64,000 nucleotides of DNA from Flavobacterium sp. KJJ (GTDB lineage Bacteria; Bacteroidota; Bacteroidia; Flavobacteriales; Flavobacteriaceae). Of the stretch, positions 26,032 through 35,105 are shown piece by piece. Both the position numbers and the translations under genes were made by a program. The notes under the pieces were generated by a model. It did no database searches and had not been told where the DNA came from. It saw only the letters and a program-made list of their open reading frames with translations. Positions within the stretch are counted from its first letter, which is position 1. Every line of letters begins with the position of its first letter. The DNA is taken from contig NZ_JARP01000001.1 in NCBI RefSeq assembly GCF_000708595.2, positions 372,001-436,000 of the forward strand. The letters are read 5' to 3'.

Positions 26032-27054
26032 ATGATAAATTTTAAGCAATACATTCAGCCTCCAAACCAATCAGATTGGATTATTATAGCAACATACTGG
26101 ATTTTTAGTTTGTTTTTTTTAATTCCGGCTTATTTTATAACCGAAACTTTTACTGTTGCCCTGACTGCATTGCTTTATAACATTATAATCGATACCGTTT
26201 TTGTTTTGATTTTAATTTACATCATTCTGCCTTTAAGTTTAAAAAACAAAAAATTATGGATGCCAGTTTTGAGTGTAATTTTTTTGCTCTTTTTCTCGAT
26301 GATTTTTTACAGATTTGGTTACGGACTAATTCTTCATAAACCGCAAAGCTGGAATTTTCTGGATATTATTGGCGGTGTCATTTCTCAGGCACAAAGTTTG
26401 GGAATTTTACTTTCTGTTTTGGCAATGAAAAAGTTTTATGCCTCACAGCAAAACATTTTAAGTCTGGAAAAAGCAAATGCCGAAAGTAATCTAAAGGTTT
26501 TGAGTAATCAGATTGCACCGCATTTTTTGTTTAATAATCTAAATGTCCTGCAATCCTTAATTGATATTGATACCATCCAGGCAAAAGAATTTGTAAAGCA
26601 TTTATCTGCTATTTATCGTTATTTAATTCGCCATAAAGATGAAGAAGTAGTTACTTTAAATGAAGAAATGACATTTGCAGCTGATTATATTTATCTGCTC
26701 AATCAAAGATTTGGAAATGCATACGTTTTTAAAACTGAAATTACAGATCAAAATGCGCTGAAAAAATTAGTTCCGTCCTGTTGTCTGCAGATTTTATTAG
26801 AAAATATTATAAAACACAATCAGGGAAATGAACAAAATCCGTTAGTTACTTCAATCTTAATAACTGAAAATACGATCGAAATTAAAAATGCGATTCAAGA
26901 AAAAATGTTTCAGAATGATATTTCAGGAACAGGCTTGGAAAATTTGAATGAGCGTTATTTATTACTTTCAAATCAGTCGATTGCAATTTCTAAAAATGAT
27001 AACTTTACTGTGACTTTGCCTTTGATCAATCAATTAAAATCTTTTAAATCATGA
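26032..27054 (+). CDS. LytS-type membrane sensor histidine kinase
   Basis: The 340-residue protein has four hydrophobic helices in the N-terminal 140 residues (about 17-40, 48-72, 80-105 and 115-135) and no large periplasmic domain. Then comes the His_kinase (PF06580) region with phosphoacceptor His164 in NQIAPHFLFNNLNVLQ. The C-terminal HATPase has an N-box (LLENIIKHNQG) and GTGLENLNERY. I chose the ATG at 26032; a TTG at 26005 is in frame but gives a polar leader. The stop overlaps the response-regulator ATG by four bases (ATGA), so the pair is translationally coupled. Confidence 0.92.
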   Translation: MINFKQYIQPPNQSDWIIIATYWIFSLFFLIPAYFITETFTVALTALLYNIIIDTVFVLILIYIILPLSLKNKKLWMPVLSVIFLLFFSMIFYRFGYGLILHKPQSWNFLDIIGGVISQAQSLGILLSVLAMKKFYASQQNILSLEKANAESNLKVLSNQIAPHFLFNNLNVLQSLIDIDTIQAKEFVKHLSAIYRYLIRHKDEEVVTLNEEMTFAADYIYLLNQRFGNAYVFKTEITDQNALKKLVPSCCLQILLENIIKHNQGNEQNPLVTSILITENTIEIKNAIQEKMFQNDISGTGLENLNERYLLLSNQSIAISKNDNFTVTLPLINQLKSFKS

Positions 27055-27818
27055 ATGTTCTAATTATCGAAGATGAACCTTTGGCAGCAAAACAGCTTAT
27101 TAATTTTATAAAAGAAATAAACCCTGCGTTCACCATTTTAGAAACTTTGAACAGCATTTCGCAATGTTTTGAATGGTTTGAAAGCAATGCGCAGCCGGAT
27201 TTGATTTTTTCAGATATTGAATTGCTTGACGGCAATGTTTTTAATTTTTACGATAAACAAGTAATTAATTGCCCTATAATATTCAGCACCGCATATGATC
27301 AATTTTTAATGAAAGCTTTTGAAGGAAATGGCATTGCTTATTTATTAAAACCCCTGACAAAAGAGTCTGTTGAAAAAGCAATCTTAAAATGCAACACTTT
27401 GCAAACCAAATCAAAGTCAGGTATAAGCCATGATATTTTACAATTATTGCAAAAATCATTGCAGCAGGAAGCTTCAAGTATATATAAGCAAAGATTTACG
27501 ATCAAAACAAGAAATGGGATTTATTTACTGCCAGTTTCAGACATTGCTTTTATACAAGCAGATGGAGTGTTGCTTTATGCATTTGATTTTAACAATAAAA
27601 AATATCCCTTAACCGGAACTCTGATCGCCACAGAACAACAATTGAATCCCGAAATTTTTTTTAAAATAAACCGAAGTGATATTGTATCCATAAATGCAAT
27701 AGAAAAAATAGCACCTCATATTGGTGACAGATTAGCAATTTACATCAAAGGTCAGAAAGAATTTGCCGTTACAAGTGCACAAAAAACTTCTGTTTTTAGA
27801 AAATGGATTGACAGGTAA
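27051..27818 (+). CDS. LytTR-family response regulator
   Basis: The 255-residue protein has a receiver domain (MNVLIIEDEPLAAKQL) with acidic pocket Glu/Asp and phosphoacceptor Asp55 (LIFSDIELLDG), Thr/Ser in FSTAYDQF and Lys in YLLKPLTKE. A C-terminal LytTR DNA-binding domain follows (about 150-255; FTIKTRNGIYLLPVSDIAFIQ, then FKINRSDIVSINAI). It is the cognate regulator of the preceding LytS-type kinase. The target genes are unknown; the upstream GESH-motif gene is the nearest candidate. Confidence 0.93.
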   Translation: MNVLIIEDEPLAAKQLINFIKEINPAFTILETLNSISQCFEWFESNAQPDLIFSDIELLDGNVFNFYDKQVINCPIIFSTAYDQFLMKAFEGNGIAYLLKPLTKESVEKAILKCNTLQTKSKSGISHDILQLLQKSLQQEASSIYKQRFTIKTRNGIYLLPVSDIAFIQADGVLLYAFDFNNKKYPLTGTLIATEQQLNPEIFFKINRSDIVSINAIEKIAPHIGDRLAIYIKGQKEFAVTSAQKTSVFRKWIDR

Positions 27819-28001
27819 ACTTTGGTTTAAATTGCTTTTTCTTCCGAAATGTGCGAAAACAGTAGACAATTAAGATAAGAGTAACCCTTCATTTCTATTT
27901 ATATAGAGGGTGAAAAATAAATTTAGTTTGAATACTTTTATAAGTTTTAAATATTTATTTTTGCACGCTGAATACATTAAAATTATTACTTCAAATATAT
28001 T

Positions 28002-29264
28002 ATGGTAAAAGATTTATTCGAAAGAATCCAAAACAATAAAGGTCCTTTAGGAAAATGGGCATCACAAGCAGAAGGTTATTTTGTATTTCCTAAATTAGAA
28101 GGAGAGTTAGGTCCAAGAATGCAGTTTGGTGGGAAAAATATTTTAAATTGGAGTTTGAATGACTATTTAGGTCTTGCCAATCATCCAGAAGTTCGTCAAG
28201 CTGATATTGATGCTGCAACTCAATTTGGAGCAGCATACCCAATGGGTGCTCGTATGATGTCTGGACATACTAAATATCATGAACAATTAGAAAATGAATT
28301 AGCTGAGTTTGTAATGAAACCAGCAGCATATTTATTGAATTTTGGTTACCAAGGAATGGTGTCTACTATTGATGCTTTGGTTACTAAAAATGATATAATC
28401 GTATACGATGTAGATTCTCATGCTTGTATTATTGACGGTGTTCGTTTGCACATGGGTAAACGTTTTACATACAAACACAATGATCTTGAGAGTATGGAGA
28501 AAAACTTGCAGCGTGCTACTAAAATGGCTACTGAAACTGGAGGAGGAATCCTTTTTATTACAGAAGGTGTTTTTGGAATGCGCGGTCAGCAAGGAAAATT
28601 AAAAGAAATTGTTGCGCTTAAAGAAAAATATAATTTCCGTTTATTAGTTGATGATGCACACGGTTTTGGTACACTTGGTAAAACAGGAGCTGGAGCAGGT
28701 GAGGAGCAAGGAGTTCAAGACGGAATTGATGTTTACTTCTCTACTTTTGCAAAATCAATGGCAAATATTGGAGCTTTTGTAGCTGCAGATAAAGATATTA
28801 TCGATTATTTAAAATATAACTTGCGTTCTCAAATGTTTGCAAAAGCATTGCCAATGATTCAGACAATTGGTTCGTTGAAACGTTTAGAATTATTACGTAA
28901 TCACCCAGAATTAAAAGATAAACTTTGGGAAAATGTAAATGCATTGCAAAATGGTTTACGTTCTAGAAACTTTAATATTGGAGATACAAATACTTGTGTA
29001 ACACCAGTTTATTTAGAAGGAAGTGTTCCAGAAGCGATGGTAATGGTAAACGATTTAAGAGAAAACTACGGTATTTTCTTGTCGATTGTAATTTATCCGG
29101 TAATTCCAAAGGGAATTATTTTGTTGAGAATGATCCCTACAACTTCACATACACTTGCTGATATTGACGAAACTTTGGTTGCTTTTGAAGCAATTCGTGA
29201 AAAATTAGAAAACGGCACATATAAAGAAATTGCAAGCAGAACAAAAGTAGATTTAGATGCTTAA
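28002..29264 (+). CDS. Alpha-oxoamine synthase: serine palmitoyltransferase or cysteate acyltransferase
   Basis: The 420-residue PLP enzyme belongs to the alpha-oxoamine synthase family, which condenses an amino acid with an acyl thioester and loses CO2. Motifs: GPRMQFGGKNILNWSLNDYLG, GARMMSGHTKYHEQLE, DDAHGFGTLGKTGAGAGE and the PLP lysine Lys251 in STFAKSMANIGAF. The sequence resembles the Bacteroidota serine palmitoyltransferase branch that starts sphingolipids. Close relatives in Flavobacterium condense cysteate instead, giving capnine and sulfonolipids needed for efficient gliding; motifs alone do not separate these. A nearby GNAT gene (29979) fits the next, N-acylation step. A -7 box TATTTTTG lies at 27956-27963. 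Confidence 0.88.
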   Translation: MVKDLFERIQNNKGPLGKWASQAEGYFVFPKLEGELGPRMQFGGKNILNWSLNDYLGLANHPEVRQADIDAATQFGAAYPMGARMMSGHTKYHEQLENELAEFVMKPAAYLLNFGYQGMVSTIDALVTKNDIIVYDVDSHACIIDGVRLHMGKRFTYKHNDLESMEKNLQRATKMATETGGGILFITEGVFGMRGQQGKLKEIVALKEKYNFRLLVDDAHGFGTLGKTGAGAGEEQGVQDGIDVYFSTFAKSMANIGAFVAADKDIIDYLKYNLRSQMFAKALPMIQTIGSLKRLELLRNHPELKDKLWENVNALQNGLRSRNFNIGDTNTCVTPVYLEGSVPEAMVMVNDLRENYGIFLSIVIYPVIPKGIILLRMIPTTSHTLADIDETLVAFEAIREKLENGTYKEIASRTKVDLDA

Positions 29265-29305
29265 TTTCTTATACAAATAAATTCCAAACATGGGAATTAT
29301 GTAAC

Positions 29306-29339
29306 AAAATCCATTCGTTATACGAGTGGATTTTTTTTT
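29306..29339 (+). terminator. Intrinsic terminator after the oxoamine synthase
   Basis: Arms 29306-29317 and 29323-29334 pair over 12 bp (one U-G pair) with a 5-base loop, followed by a run of T to 29339. Confidence 0.85.
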
Positions 29340-29381
29340 ATTTGGAGTAATTTTATAATCGTAACCAGTAAATAAAAAATT

Positions 29382-29864
29382 ATGAAAAAAGTATTAGCAA
29401 TTACAATAATTATTTTAAGTGTTTTTACTTCTTGTAAAAAAGATCAAGTAGCAGAGCCAGTAGAAATTGCACCAAACCCTCCAAAAGAAGCTCAAATTGT
29501 TGAGCCAGCAGGAGATCAATGTTATGAATCGAGAACAAACGGAAATATTATTGAATTGAGTTTTAATGTAAACTCTCATCAGGAAGTAAACGGAAAACTG
29601 AGTTATAATATATCTGGAAAAGATAAAAATGAAGGAAGTTTAATTGGGAACATGAAAGGCGATACACTAATTGCAGATTATACTTTTATGTCTGAGGGAG
29701 TTTCATCTGTTAGAGAAGTTGCTTTTTTAGAAAGAGAAGGAGTATTAATTGAAGGCTATGCAGAAGCTGTAGAAGCAAATGGGAAGGTGTCTTTTAAAGA
29801 TAAAAAACAATTAAAATTTGATCCAAAAAATACTTTGACAAAAGTTGACTGTAAAGCTGAGTAA
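29382..29864 (+). CDS. Small lipoprotein of unknown function
   Basis: The 160-residue product has a lipobox with Cys18 (SVFTSCKKDQ) and a Pro-rich linker (EPVEIAPNPPKEAQ). The remaining 110 residues contain the paired cysteines DQCYESRTNG near the start and KVDCKAE at the end, probably a disulphide closing a beta domain (IIELSFNVNSHQEVNGKLSY). No family recognised. It lies between two terminators, so it is a monocistronic unit. Confidence 0.8.
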   Translation: MKKVLAITIIILSVFTSCKKDQVAEPVEIAPNPPKEAQIVEPAGDQCYESRTNGNIIELSFNVNSHQEVNGKLSYNISGKDKNEGSLIGNMKGDTLIADYTFMSEGVSSVREVAFLEREGVLIEGYAEAVEANGKVSFKDKKQLKFDPKNTLTKVDCKAE

Positions 29865-29886
29865 ACAATTTTTTGTTTATAAAGCT

Positions 29887-29918
29887 AAAAAACCATTCTT
29901 TGGGGAGAATGGTTTTTT
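29887..29918 (+). terminator. Intrinsic terminator after the lipoprotein
   Basis: Arms 29887-29899 and 29906-29918 form a perfect 13-bp stem with a 6-base loop followed by T's; the A-rich left arm also lets it work on the other strand. Confidence 0.85.
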
Positions 29919-29978
29919 TTGTTTTAATATTTTTGAATAATCGCTACTGAGACTAAATACTGAGACTGAATACTTCTT

Positions 29979-31097
29979 TTAAAGGTATTTAAGATACGTT
30001 TTTCTCTGACAGTGAATCTTCGGGTCAAAGTTTTTCCAAAGTAAATGAATTGCTGTATTCTCTGCTAATTCTGGAGTTCTGATACAATTTTGAATTCCTT
30101 TTTCAGAGAAGGTTTTAAAATATTCATCAAAGATAATAGCTGTAACACCTTTGTTTTGATAATCAGGGTGAACTCCTATAAGATAAAAAACAACATCTTT
30201 GCTCTTTTTTCTAGCTCTCAAAAGATGAATAAATCCAAATGGGAATAACTTTCCTTTTGCTTTCTGCAATGCCTCAGAAAAACTTGGCATTACTATACTA
30301 AAAGCAATTAAATTATCGTCCTTATCTACCACAAATTTGATGTATTCTGGATTGATAAAACTGATGTATTTCTTCTTAAAATATTCCTTCTGAATGTCTG
30401 AAATTGCCACAAAAGAAGCTAGTTTAGCATATGATTCATTAAACAAGTCAAACATTTTGTCAACGTGAGGCATAATGTCTTTTGTTTTTGTAAATGTCAG
30501 CGATCTTAAACCATATCTTTTTTTAATTAATTCTTGAGCTTTCAGGAAAAATTCTGGATGAACATTCGAAAATGGAAAAATACTTTCAATATATTCTTTC
30601 TCTACCTGAAATCCTAATTGCTCAAAATGAGTTACATAATACGGATTGTTGTACCAAGTAATCATAGTTCCCATTTGATCGTAGCCTTCTGTCAAAACTC
30701 CAACCTTATCTAAATTTGAAAAACCCATTGGTCCTTCAGCGTGTTCTAAATTGTTTTGTCTTCCTAATTCAAATACTTTTTCAAGTAAAGCTTTAGTTAC
30801 TTCAATGTCATCAATAACATCAAACCAGCCAAAACGAACTTTTCTTTTGTGTTGATTATTTACTTCTGCCCAATTGATAATTGCAGTAATTCGGCCAACA
30901 ATTTTGTTGTTTTTGTATGCTAAATAAAAGTAAGCCTCAGCATTTTCAAATGCTGGGTTTTTAGTTTTATCAAATGATTCTAATTCATCGGCAATAATAG
31001 GCGGTACCCAATATGGATTATCTTTGTATAACGAAAACGGGAATTTGATATAATCTGTTAATTCCTTTTTAGTTTTGGCTTCTTTAATTGTAATCAT
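29979..31097 (-). CDS. Large GNAT-family acyltransferase (possible ceramide-synthase-like)
   Basis: The 372-residue protein opens with FPFSLYKDNPYWVPPIIADE and FYLAYKNNKIVGRITAI, an N-terminal half-GNAT, and closes with a second GNAT unit in which the acyl-CoA loop reads YLIGVHPDYQNKGVTAIIFDEY. This double-GNAT, WVPP-bearing layout resembles, as I recall it, the bacterial ceramide synthases (bCerS, GNAT superfamily) of Caulobacter and Bacteroides. Being 715 bp from the oxoamine synthase end, it could N-acylate the long-chain base. It follows the outer-membrane protein gene by 49 bp on the same strand. The name is an inference; a general N-acetyltransferase is the safe call. Confidence 0.7.
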   Translation of the reverse strand: MITIKEAKTKKELTDYIKFPFSLYKDNPYWVPPIIADELESFDKTKNPAFENAEAYFYLAYKNNKIVGRITAIINWAEVNNQHKRKVRFGWFDVIDDIEVTKALLEKVFELGRQNNLEHAEGPMGFSNLDKVGVLTEGYDQMGTMITWYNNPYYVTHFEQLGFQVEKEYIESIFPFSNVHPEFFLKAQELIKKRYGLRSLTFTKTKDIMPHVDKMFDLFNESYAKLASFVAISDIQKEYFKKKYISFINPEYIKFVVDKDDNLIAFSIVMPSFSEALQKAKGKLFPFGFIHLLRARKKSKDVVFYLIGVHPDYQNKGVTAIIFDEYFKTFSEKGIQNCIRTPELAENTAIHLLWKNFDPKIHCQRKTYLKYL

Positions 31098-31146
31098 TAA
31101 AATGGTATTGAAATCTCTAGTTGTAGAGAAGTTTAGTTATTAAATT

Positions 31147-32124
31147 TTATTCGTATTTAGATTTACGTTTTCTTTCTTGTTCCTGATAATCAGTTTCACG
31201 ACGTTCCATATCGTTGTCTTTGTTCTTTTTGGCTTTTTCTTCCTTTTTAAATTCCATTTGCTTTTCCTTGTAGCGCCCGTCATAGCGCCAAGAAATACCA
31301 ACTCCTCCGTAAAATATAGAAGGTGTATTTTTAAAATTCGTACTTAAGGAAGCATCAATCTGCATGTCAGGACTTAACAGATAAGCGGCGCCGCCACGAA
31401 CTATACCATCGCTGTAAAAATCACTTTTATAACCTTGGTTTTCAACAAAACCAGACCATTTGTCATTAAATCCGTGTGTCAAAGTCAGTACGTAACCATA
31501 ACTAGGATAATCTGTACTTATATAGTCAGCGATGATATTAGTTACAAAAACCCATTTTCCGCCTCCAAAAAGATTCTGAGTAACCAAAGCTATTTTAGGA
31601 GAAATACTCGATTCTGGAGAAAATGAATACGGATTATCAGCACCGACAAAATTAGCTCCTGCAAATATCGAAACTGCTGGAATTAGCGAATGCCAGTCAA
31701 ATTTATGATTGGCTTTATAGCTGTAGATGTTTTTGGCTTTTGTGTAATTTTTATAAGGATCATAAATCAAATATTTAGCTCCTAAAACCGTTTGTCTGAA
31801 ATTGTTTTTTTTATAACTGGTATACGGAGTATCAAAATTTTCCATTTGATATTCAAGATCAAGTATGAATTCTAGTTTTTCAAGAAATGCACCATATCTA
31901 AGGGTTAAATCTGTTCCGAAACCGCTTGCATCATAATCAAGCAAATCGTGTTTTTCTTTGATACCGTATACGCCAAATTCAGCCTGAAATACTGATTTTC
32001 CAACTGCATATGCAGACATAGTTTCACCAGGACGGTTAGAATTAATTACATCTGTGTATTGTGCGAAAAAAATTTGGGGCGCAAAAAAAAGAGCTGTAAT
32101 AAATAAGTTTTTAATTTTTAACAT
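31147..32124 (-). CDS. Outer-membrane beta-barrel protein of the MetA/phenol-degradation family
   Basis: The 325-residue protein has a signal peptide (FITALFFAPQIFFAQ) followed by VINSNRPGETMSAYAVGKSVFQAE and alternating amphipathic strands typical of the PF13557-type transporter barrels, ending in SIFYGGVGISWRYDGR. After this barrel comes an unusual 40-residue tail of Lys, Glu, Arg and Asp (MEFKKEEKAKKNKDNDMERR and on). The tail may project into the periplasm. Substrate unknown. A -7 box TACATTTG is readable on the minus strand at 32161-32168. GNAT lies 49 bp downstream. Confidence 0.78.
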   Translation of the reverse strand: MLKIKNLFITALFFAPQIFFAQYTDVINSNRPGETMSAYAVGKSVFQAEFGVYGIKEKHDLLDYDASGFGTDLTLRYGAFLEKLEFILDLEYQMENFDTPYTSYKKNNFRQTVLGAKYLIYDPYKNYTKAKNIYSYKANHKFDWHSLIPAVSIFAGANFVGADNPYSFSPESSISPKIALVTQNLFGGGKWVFVTNIIADYISTDYPSYGYVLTLTHGFNDKWSGFVENQGYKSDFYSDGIVRGGAAYLLSPDMQIDASLSTNFKNTPSIFYGGVGISWRYDGRYKEKQMEFKKEEKAKKNKDNDMERRETDYQEQERKRKSKYE

Positions 32125-32248
32125 AAATGTATTTTTGGATTAAAAAGTTATAACGCATTTCAAATGTACTATATTTTATTATTTATTTAAGATTGATATT
32201 TTAATTTTAAACAATGGATTTATTAATTTTGGAAAAAAATTATACATT

Positions 32249-32533
32249 ATGCAAGAAGCATCTTTTACAAATCTATTTAAAACGATAATGTGGATCATTG
32301 CGTTTTATTATATTTTTAAATTTTTAGCTAGAATCTTTTTGCCAGTATTGGTAAAAAAAGCAGTTGAAAAAGCAGGGGAGAATTTTCAGAGACAACAACA
32401 ATATAGTCAGGATAATACATGGCAAAAAACGCGTACTAACAATGATGAAATAATCATTAATACGGCTAATGCCAAAAATCCTCGCGAAACCAAAAAGGTT
32501 GGCGATTATGTTGATTACGAAGAAATAGATTAA
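32249..32533 (+). CDS. DUF4834 single-span membrane protein
   Basis: The 94-residue protein has one hydrophobic helix (LFKTIMWIIAFYYIFKFLARIFL, about 9-31) and a basic then polar cytoplasmic tail ending GDYVDYEEID. It matches DUF4834, a family of Bacteroidota often placed directly upstream of the YfhO gene, as here (51 bp). A scaffold or assembly role for the membrane glycosyltransferase machinery is possible but not known. Confidence 0.8.
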   Translation: MQEASFTNLFKTIMWIIAFYYIFKFLARIFLPVLVKKAVEKAGENFQRQQQYSQDNTWQKTRTNNDEIIINTANAKNPRETKKVGDYVDYEEID

Positions 32534-32584
32534 GTTTGTGTCCTAGATATATAGGATTCATCATTTAACCCAAACCAGCCTAAA

Positions 32585-35047
32585 TTGAAAATAGTAAATA
32601 AGTTCTATCCGCATGCCCTCGTTGTACTGGGCTTTATCCTCGTTTCGTTAATTTATTTTTATCCAGTTTTACAAGGAAAACAAATTTTCCAATCGGATAT
32701 TGCTCAATATACCGGAATGGCAAAAGAGCAAAATGACTTTAGAGCGGCAGAAAATGCTGAACCTTATTGGACAAATTCTGCTTTTGGCGGTATGCCAACC
32801 TATCAATTAGGAGCAAATTACCCGAATGATTATATTGGAAAACTAGATGATGTTTTGCGTTTTTTACCTCGCCCGGCTGATTATTTATTTTTATATTTTT
32901 TAGGCTTTTACGGTTTATTACTGGTTTTAAAAACAGATCCGCTAAAAGCTTTTATTGGTGCTATTGCATTTGGTTTTTCTACTTATTTAATTATAATTCT
33001 TGGAGTTGGTCATAATGCAAAAGCACACGCAATTGCTTATATGCCACTGGTTATTGCCGGTTTTATACTGGTCTTTCAGAAAAAATATGTCTGGGGAGGA
33101 TTGCTCACCATGTTTGCGGTTGCATTAGAAATTAATGCCAACCACTTTCAAATGACCTATTATTTATTGATATTCTTATTGATACTTTCAGGTTATTTTG
33201 CTTTTACTTTTATTAAAGAAAAACAATATAAGCCACTTTTAATTTCGATTGGTACTTTAGCTGTAGCCGGAATTTTTGCTATTGGCGCAAATGCGACCAA
33301 TTTAATGGCAACAAGCGAATACGCTAAATATAGTATTCGTGATAAAAGTGAGTTGACTTTTAATCCTGATGGATCTAAAAATCAAACCACTGCGTCAATG
33401 ACGACGGATTATATTACTGAATATAGTTATGGAATTGCAGAAAGTTTGAACCTAATTGCGCCAAGAATTTTTGGAGGTTCAAGTCATGAAAATGTTGGTA
33501 CTGACAGTCGCATGTACTCTTTTATGATCGAACAAGGCGTACCTTCTGATCAAGCAGCAGATTTTGTTTCAGGAATGCCAACATATTGGGGAGATCAGCC
33601 TATAGTTTCGGCTCCGGCTTATATAGGAGTTGTGGTTTTCTTTTTGGCCGTTTTAGCTTTATTTATTGACGAAAGAAAAATAAAATACGTATTTCTTGCA
33701 GGAGCATTGTTTACTTTGATGCTTTCTTGGGGGAAAAATTTCTCAACATTAACAAATTTCTTTATTGAGTATGTTCCGATGTACGATAAGTTTAGAGCAG
33801 TTTCATCCATTCAGGTCATTCTTGAATTGTGTATTCCTGTTTTGGCAGTTATGGGCTTACAATCGTTTTTTAAAGCAAAAGATGAACCAAAACTGCAGCA
33901 AAAAGCTTTAGTGCAGACAGGTGTTTTTGGACTTGGAGTTTTAGCCATTTTAGTATTTGCGAAAAGCATGTTCCACTTTACAGGAATGAGCGACAGCAGT
34001 TATATGCAAATGTATGGACCGGCTTTTGTTGATGCTTTAAAAGAAGACAGAATGAGTTTGTATTCTGCTGATCTATTGCGCTCAGGGTTTTTTATTGTGG
34101 TTACTTTTGGAATTTTATGGCTGTTTATTAAAAACAAATTTTCACAAAATACAACTTTAATTATTGTTGGTATTTTAATGATTTTTGATTTGTTTTTCGT
34201 GGACAAAAGATACGTTTCGGCTAAAGATTTTGTGAGTCCGGTACAAATTGCAGCTCCATTTCAGGAAACGCCAATTGATGCCAAAATTCTCGAAGACAAA
34301 TCGATTTACCGCGTATTTGATGTACAGGGACAATTACAAGGCAGATCGTCTTACTTTCATAAAACAATTGGAGGATACAGCGCTGTAAGACCAAGAAGAA
34401 TGCAGCAGTTAATGGATTATCAAATTCAAAAAGGAAATATTGAAGTGCTTAATATGTTAAATGTTAAGTATGTTATTCAAACAGATAAAGAAGGAAAAGA
34501 AGTTCCTGTTGCAAATCCTGAAGCCAACGGAAATGCTTGGTTTGTAAGCTCAGTAAAACTGGTAAATAAACCAGACGATGTTATGAAAGCTTTAGATCAT
34601 TTAGATACTAAAAAAGTAGCCGTATTTAATGTTCGCGAACACGAAGGCAAATTTAAAAGTGCCCGACTAAAAAAACAATGGGATACAACTGGAACTATCA
34701 AAGTTGTCGAATACAAACCAAATTATATTAAATACGAATCAGACAATGCAAAAGATGGTTTAGCCGTATTCTCTGAAATCTATTATAAAAATGGCTGGAA
34801 TGCTTATGTTGATGGTAAATTAACGGATCATTTTCCAGTTGATTATGTTTTAAGAGCAATGGAAGTTCCGGGCGGAAAACATACTATTGAATTTAAATTT
34901 GAGCCTCAAGTAATAAAAACTGGAGAAACAATTGCTTTAGCGAGTTCAATAGGAATGCTATTGCTTGTAATTGGTGGAATTTATTTTGAGAGATTCTTTC
35001 GCAAAGATTCAGTAAAAAATCACGAAGACACTCAAAATAAAATCTAA
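32585..35047 (+). CDS. YfhO family polytopic membrane protein
   Basis: The 820-residue protein has about 13 hydrophobic helices between residues 10 and 560 and a C-terminal extramembrane domain (about 570-780). It matches YfhO, a GT-C-like family. In Gram-positives it adds sugars to lipoteichoic acid; its substrate in Bacteroidota is unknown. Start is a TTG at 32585: the first ATG is 45 codons further in and would delete the first helix (ALVVLGFILVSLIYFYPV). It is followed by a glycosyltransferase and a flippase on the same strand, suggesting surface polysaccharide or glycolipid assembly. Confidence 0.85.
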   Translation: MKIVNKFYPHALVVLGFILVSLIYFYPVLQGKQIFQSDIAQYTGMAKEQNDFRAAENAEPYWTNSAFGGMPTYQLGANYPNDYIGKLDDVLRFLPRPADYLFLYFLGFYGLLLVLKTDPLKAFIGAIAFGFSTYLIIILGVGHNAKAHAIAYMPLVIAGFILVFQKKYVWGGLLTMFAVALEINANHFQMTYYLLIFLLILSGYFAFTFIKEKQYKPLLISIGTLAVAGIFAIGANATNLMATSEYAKYSIRDKSELTFNPDGSKNQTTASMTTDYITEYSYGIAESLNLIAPRIFGGSSHENVGTDSRMYSFMIEQGVPSDQAADFVSGMPTYWGDQPIVSAPAYIGVVVFFLAVLALFIDERKIKYVFLAGALFTLMLSWGKNFSTLTNFFIEYVPMYDKFRAVSSIQVILELCIPVLAVMGLQSFFKAKDEPKLQQKALVQTGVFGLGVLAILVFAKSMFHFTGMSDSSYMQMYGPAFVDALKEDRMSLYSADLLRSGFFIVVTFGILWLFIKNKFSQNTTLIIVGILMIFDLFFVDKRYVSAKDFVSPVQIAAPFQETPIDAKILEDKSIYRVFDVQGQLQGRSSYFHKTIGGYSAVRPRRMQQLMDYQIQKGNIEVLNMLNVKYVIQTDKEGKEVPVANPEANGNAWFVSSVKLVNKPDDVMKALDHLDTKKVAVFNVREHEGKFKSARLKKQWDTTGTIKVVEYKPNYIKYESDNAKDGLAVFSEIYYKNGWNAYVDGKLTDHFPVDYVLRAMEVPGGKHTIEFKFEPQVIKTGETIALASSIGMLLLVIGGIYFERFFRKDSVKNHEDTQNKI

Positions 35048-35105
35048 AACCTTCGCGAAGTATCGTGAATTTTTTATGAGTCTCTGTGAAACCGAATAAA
35101 CCTAA

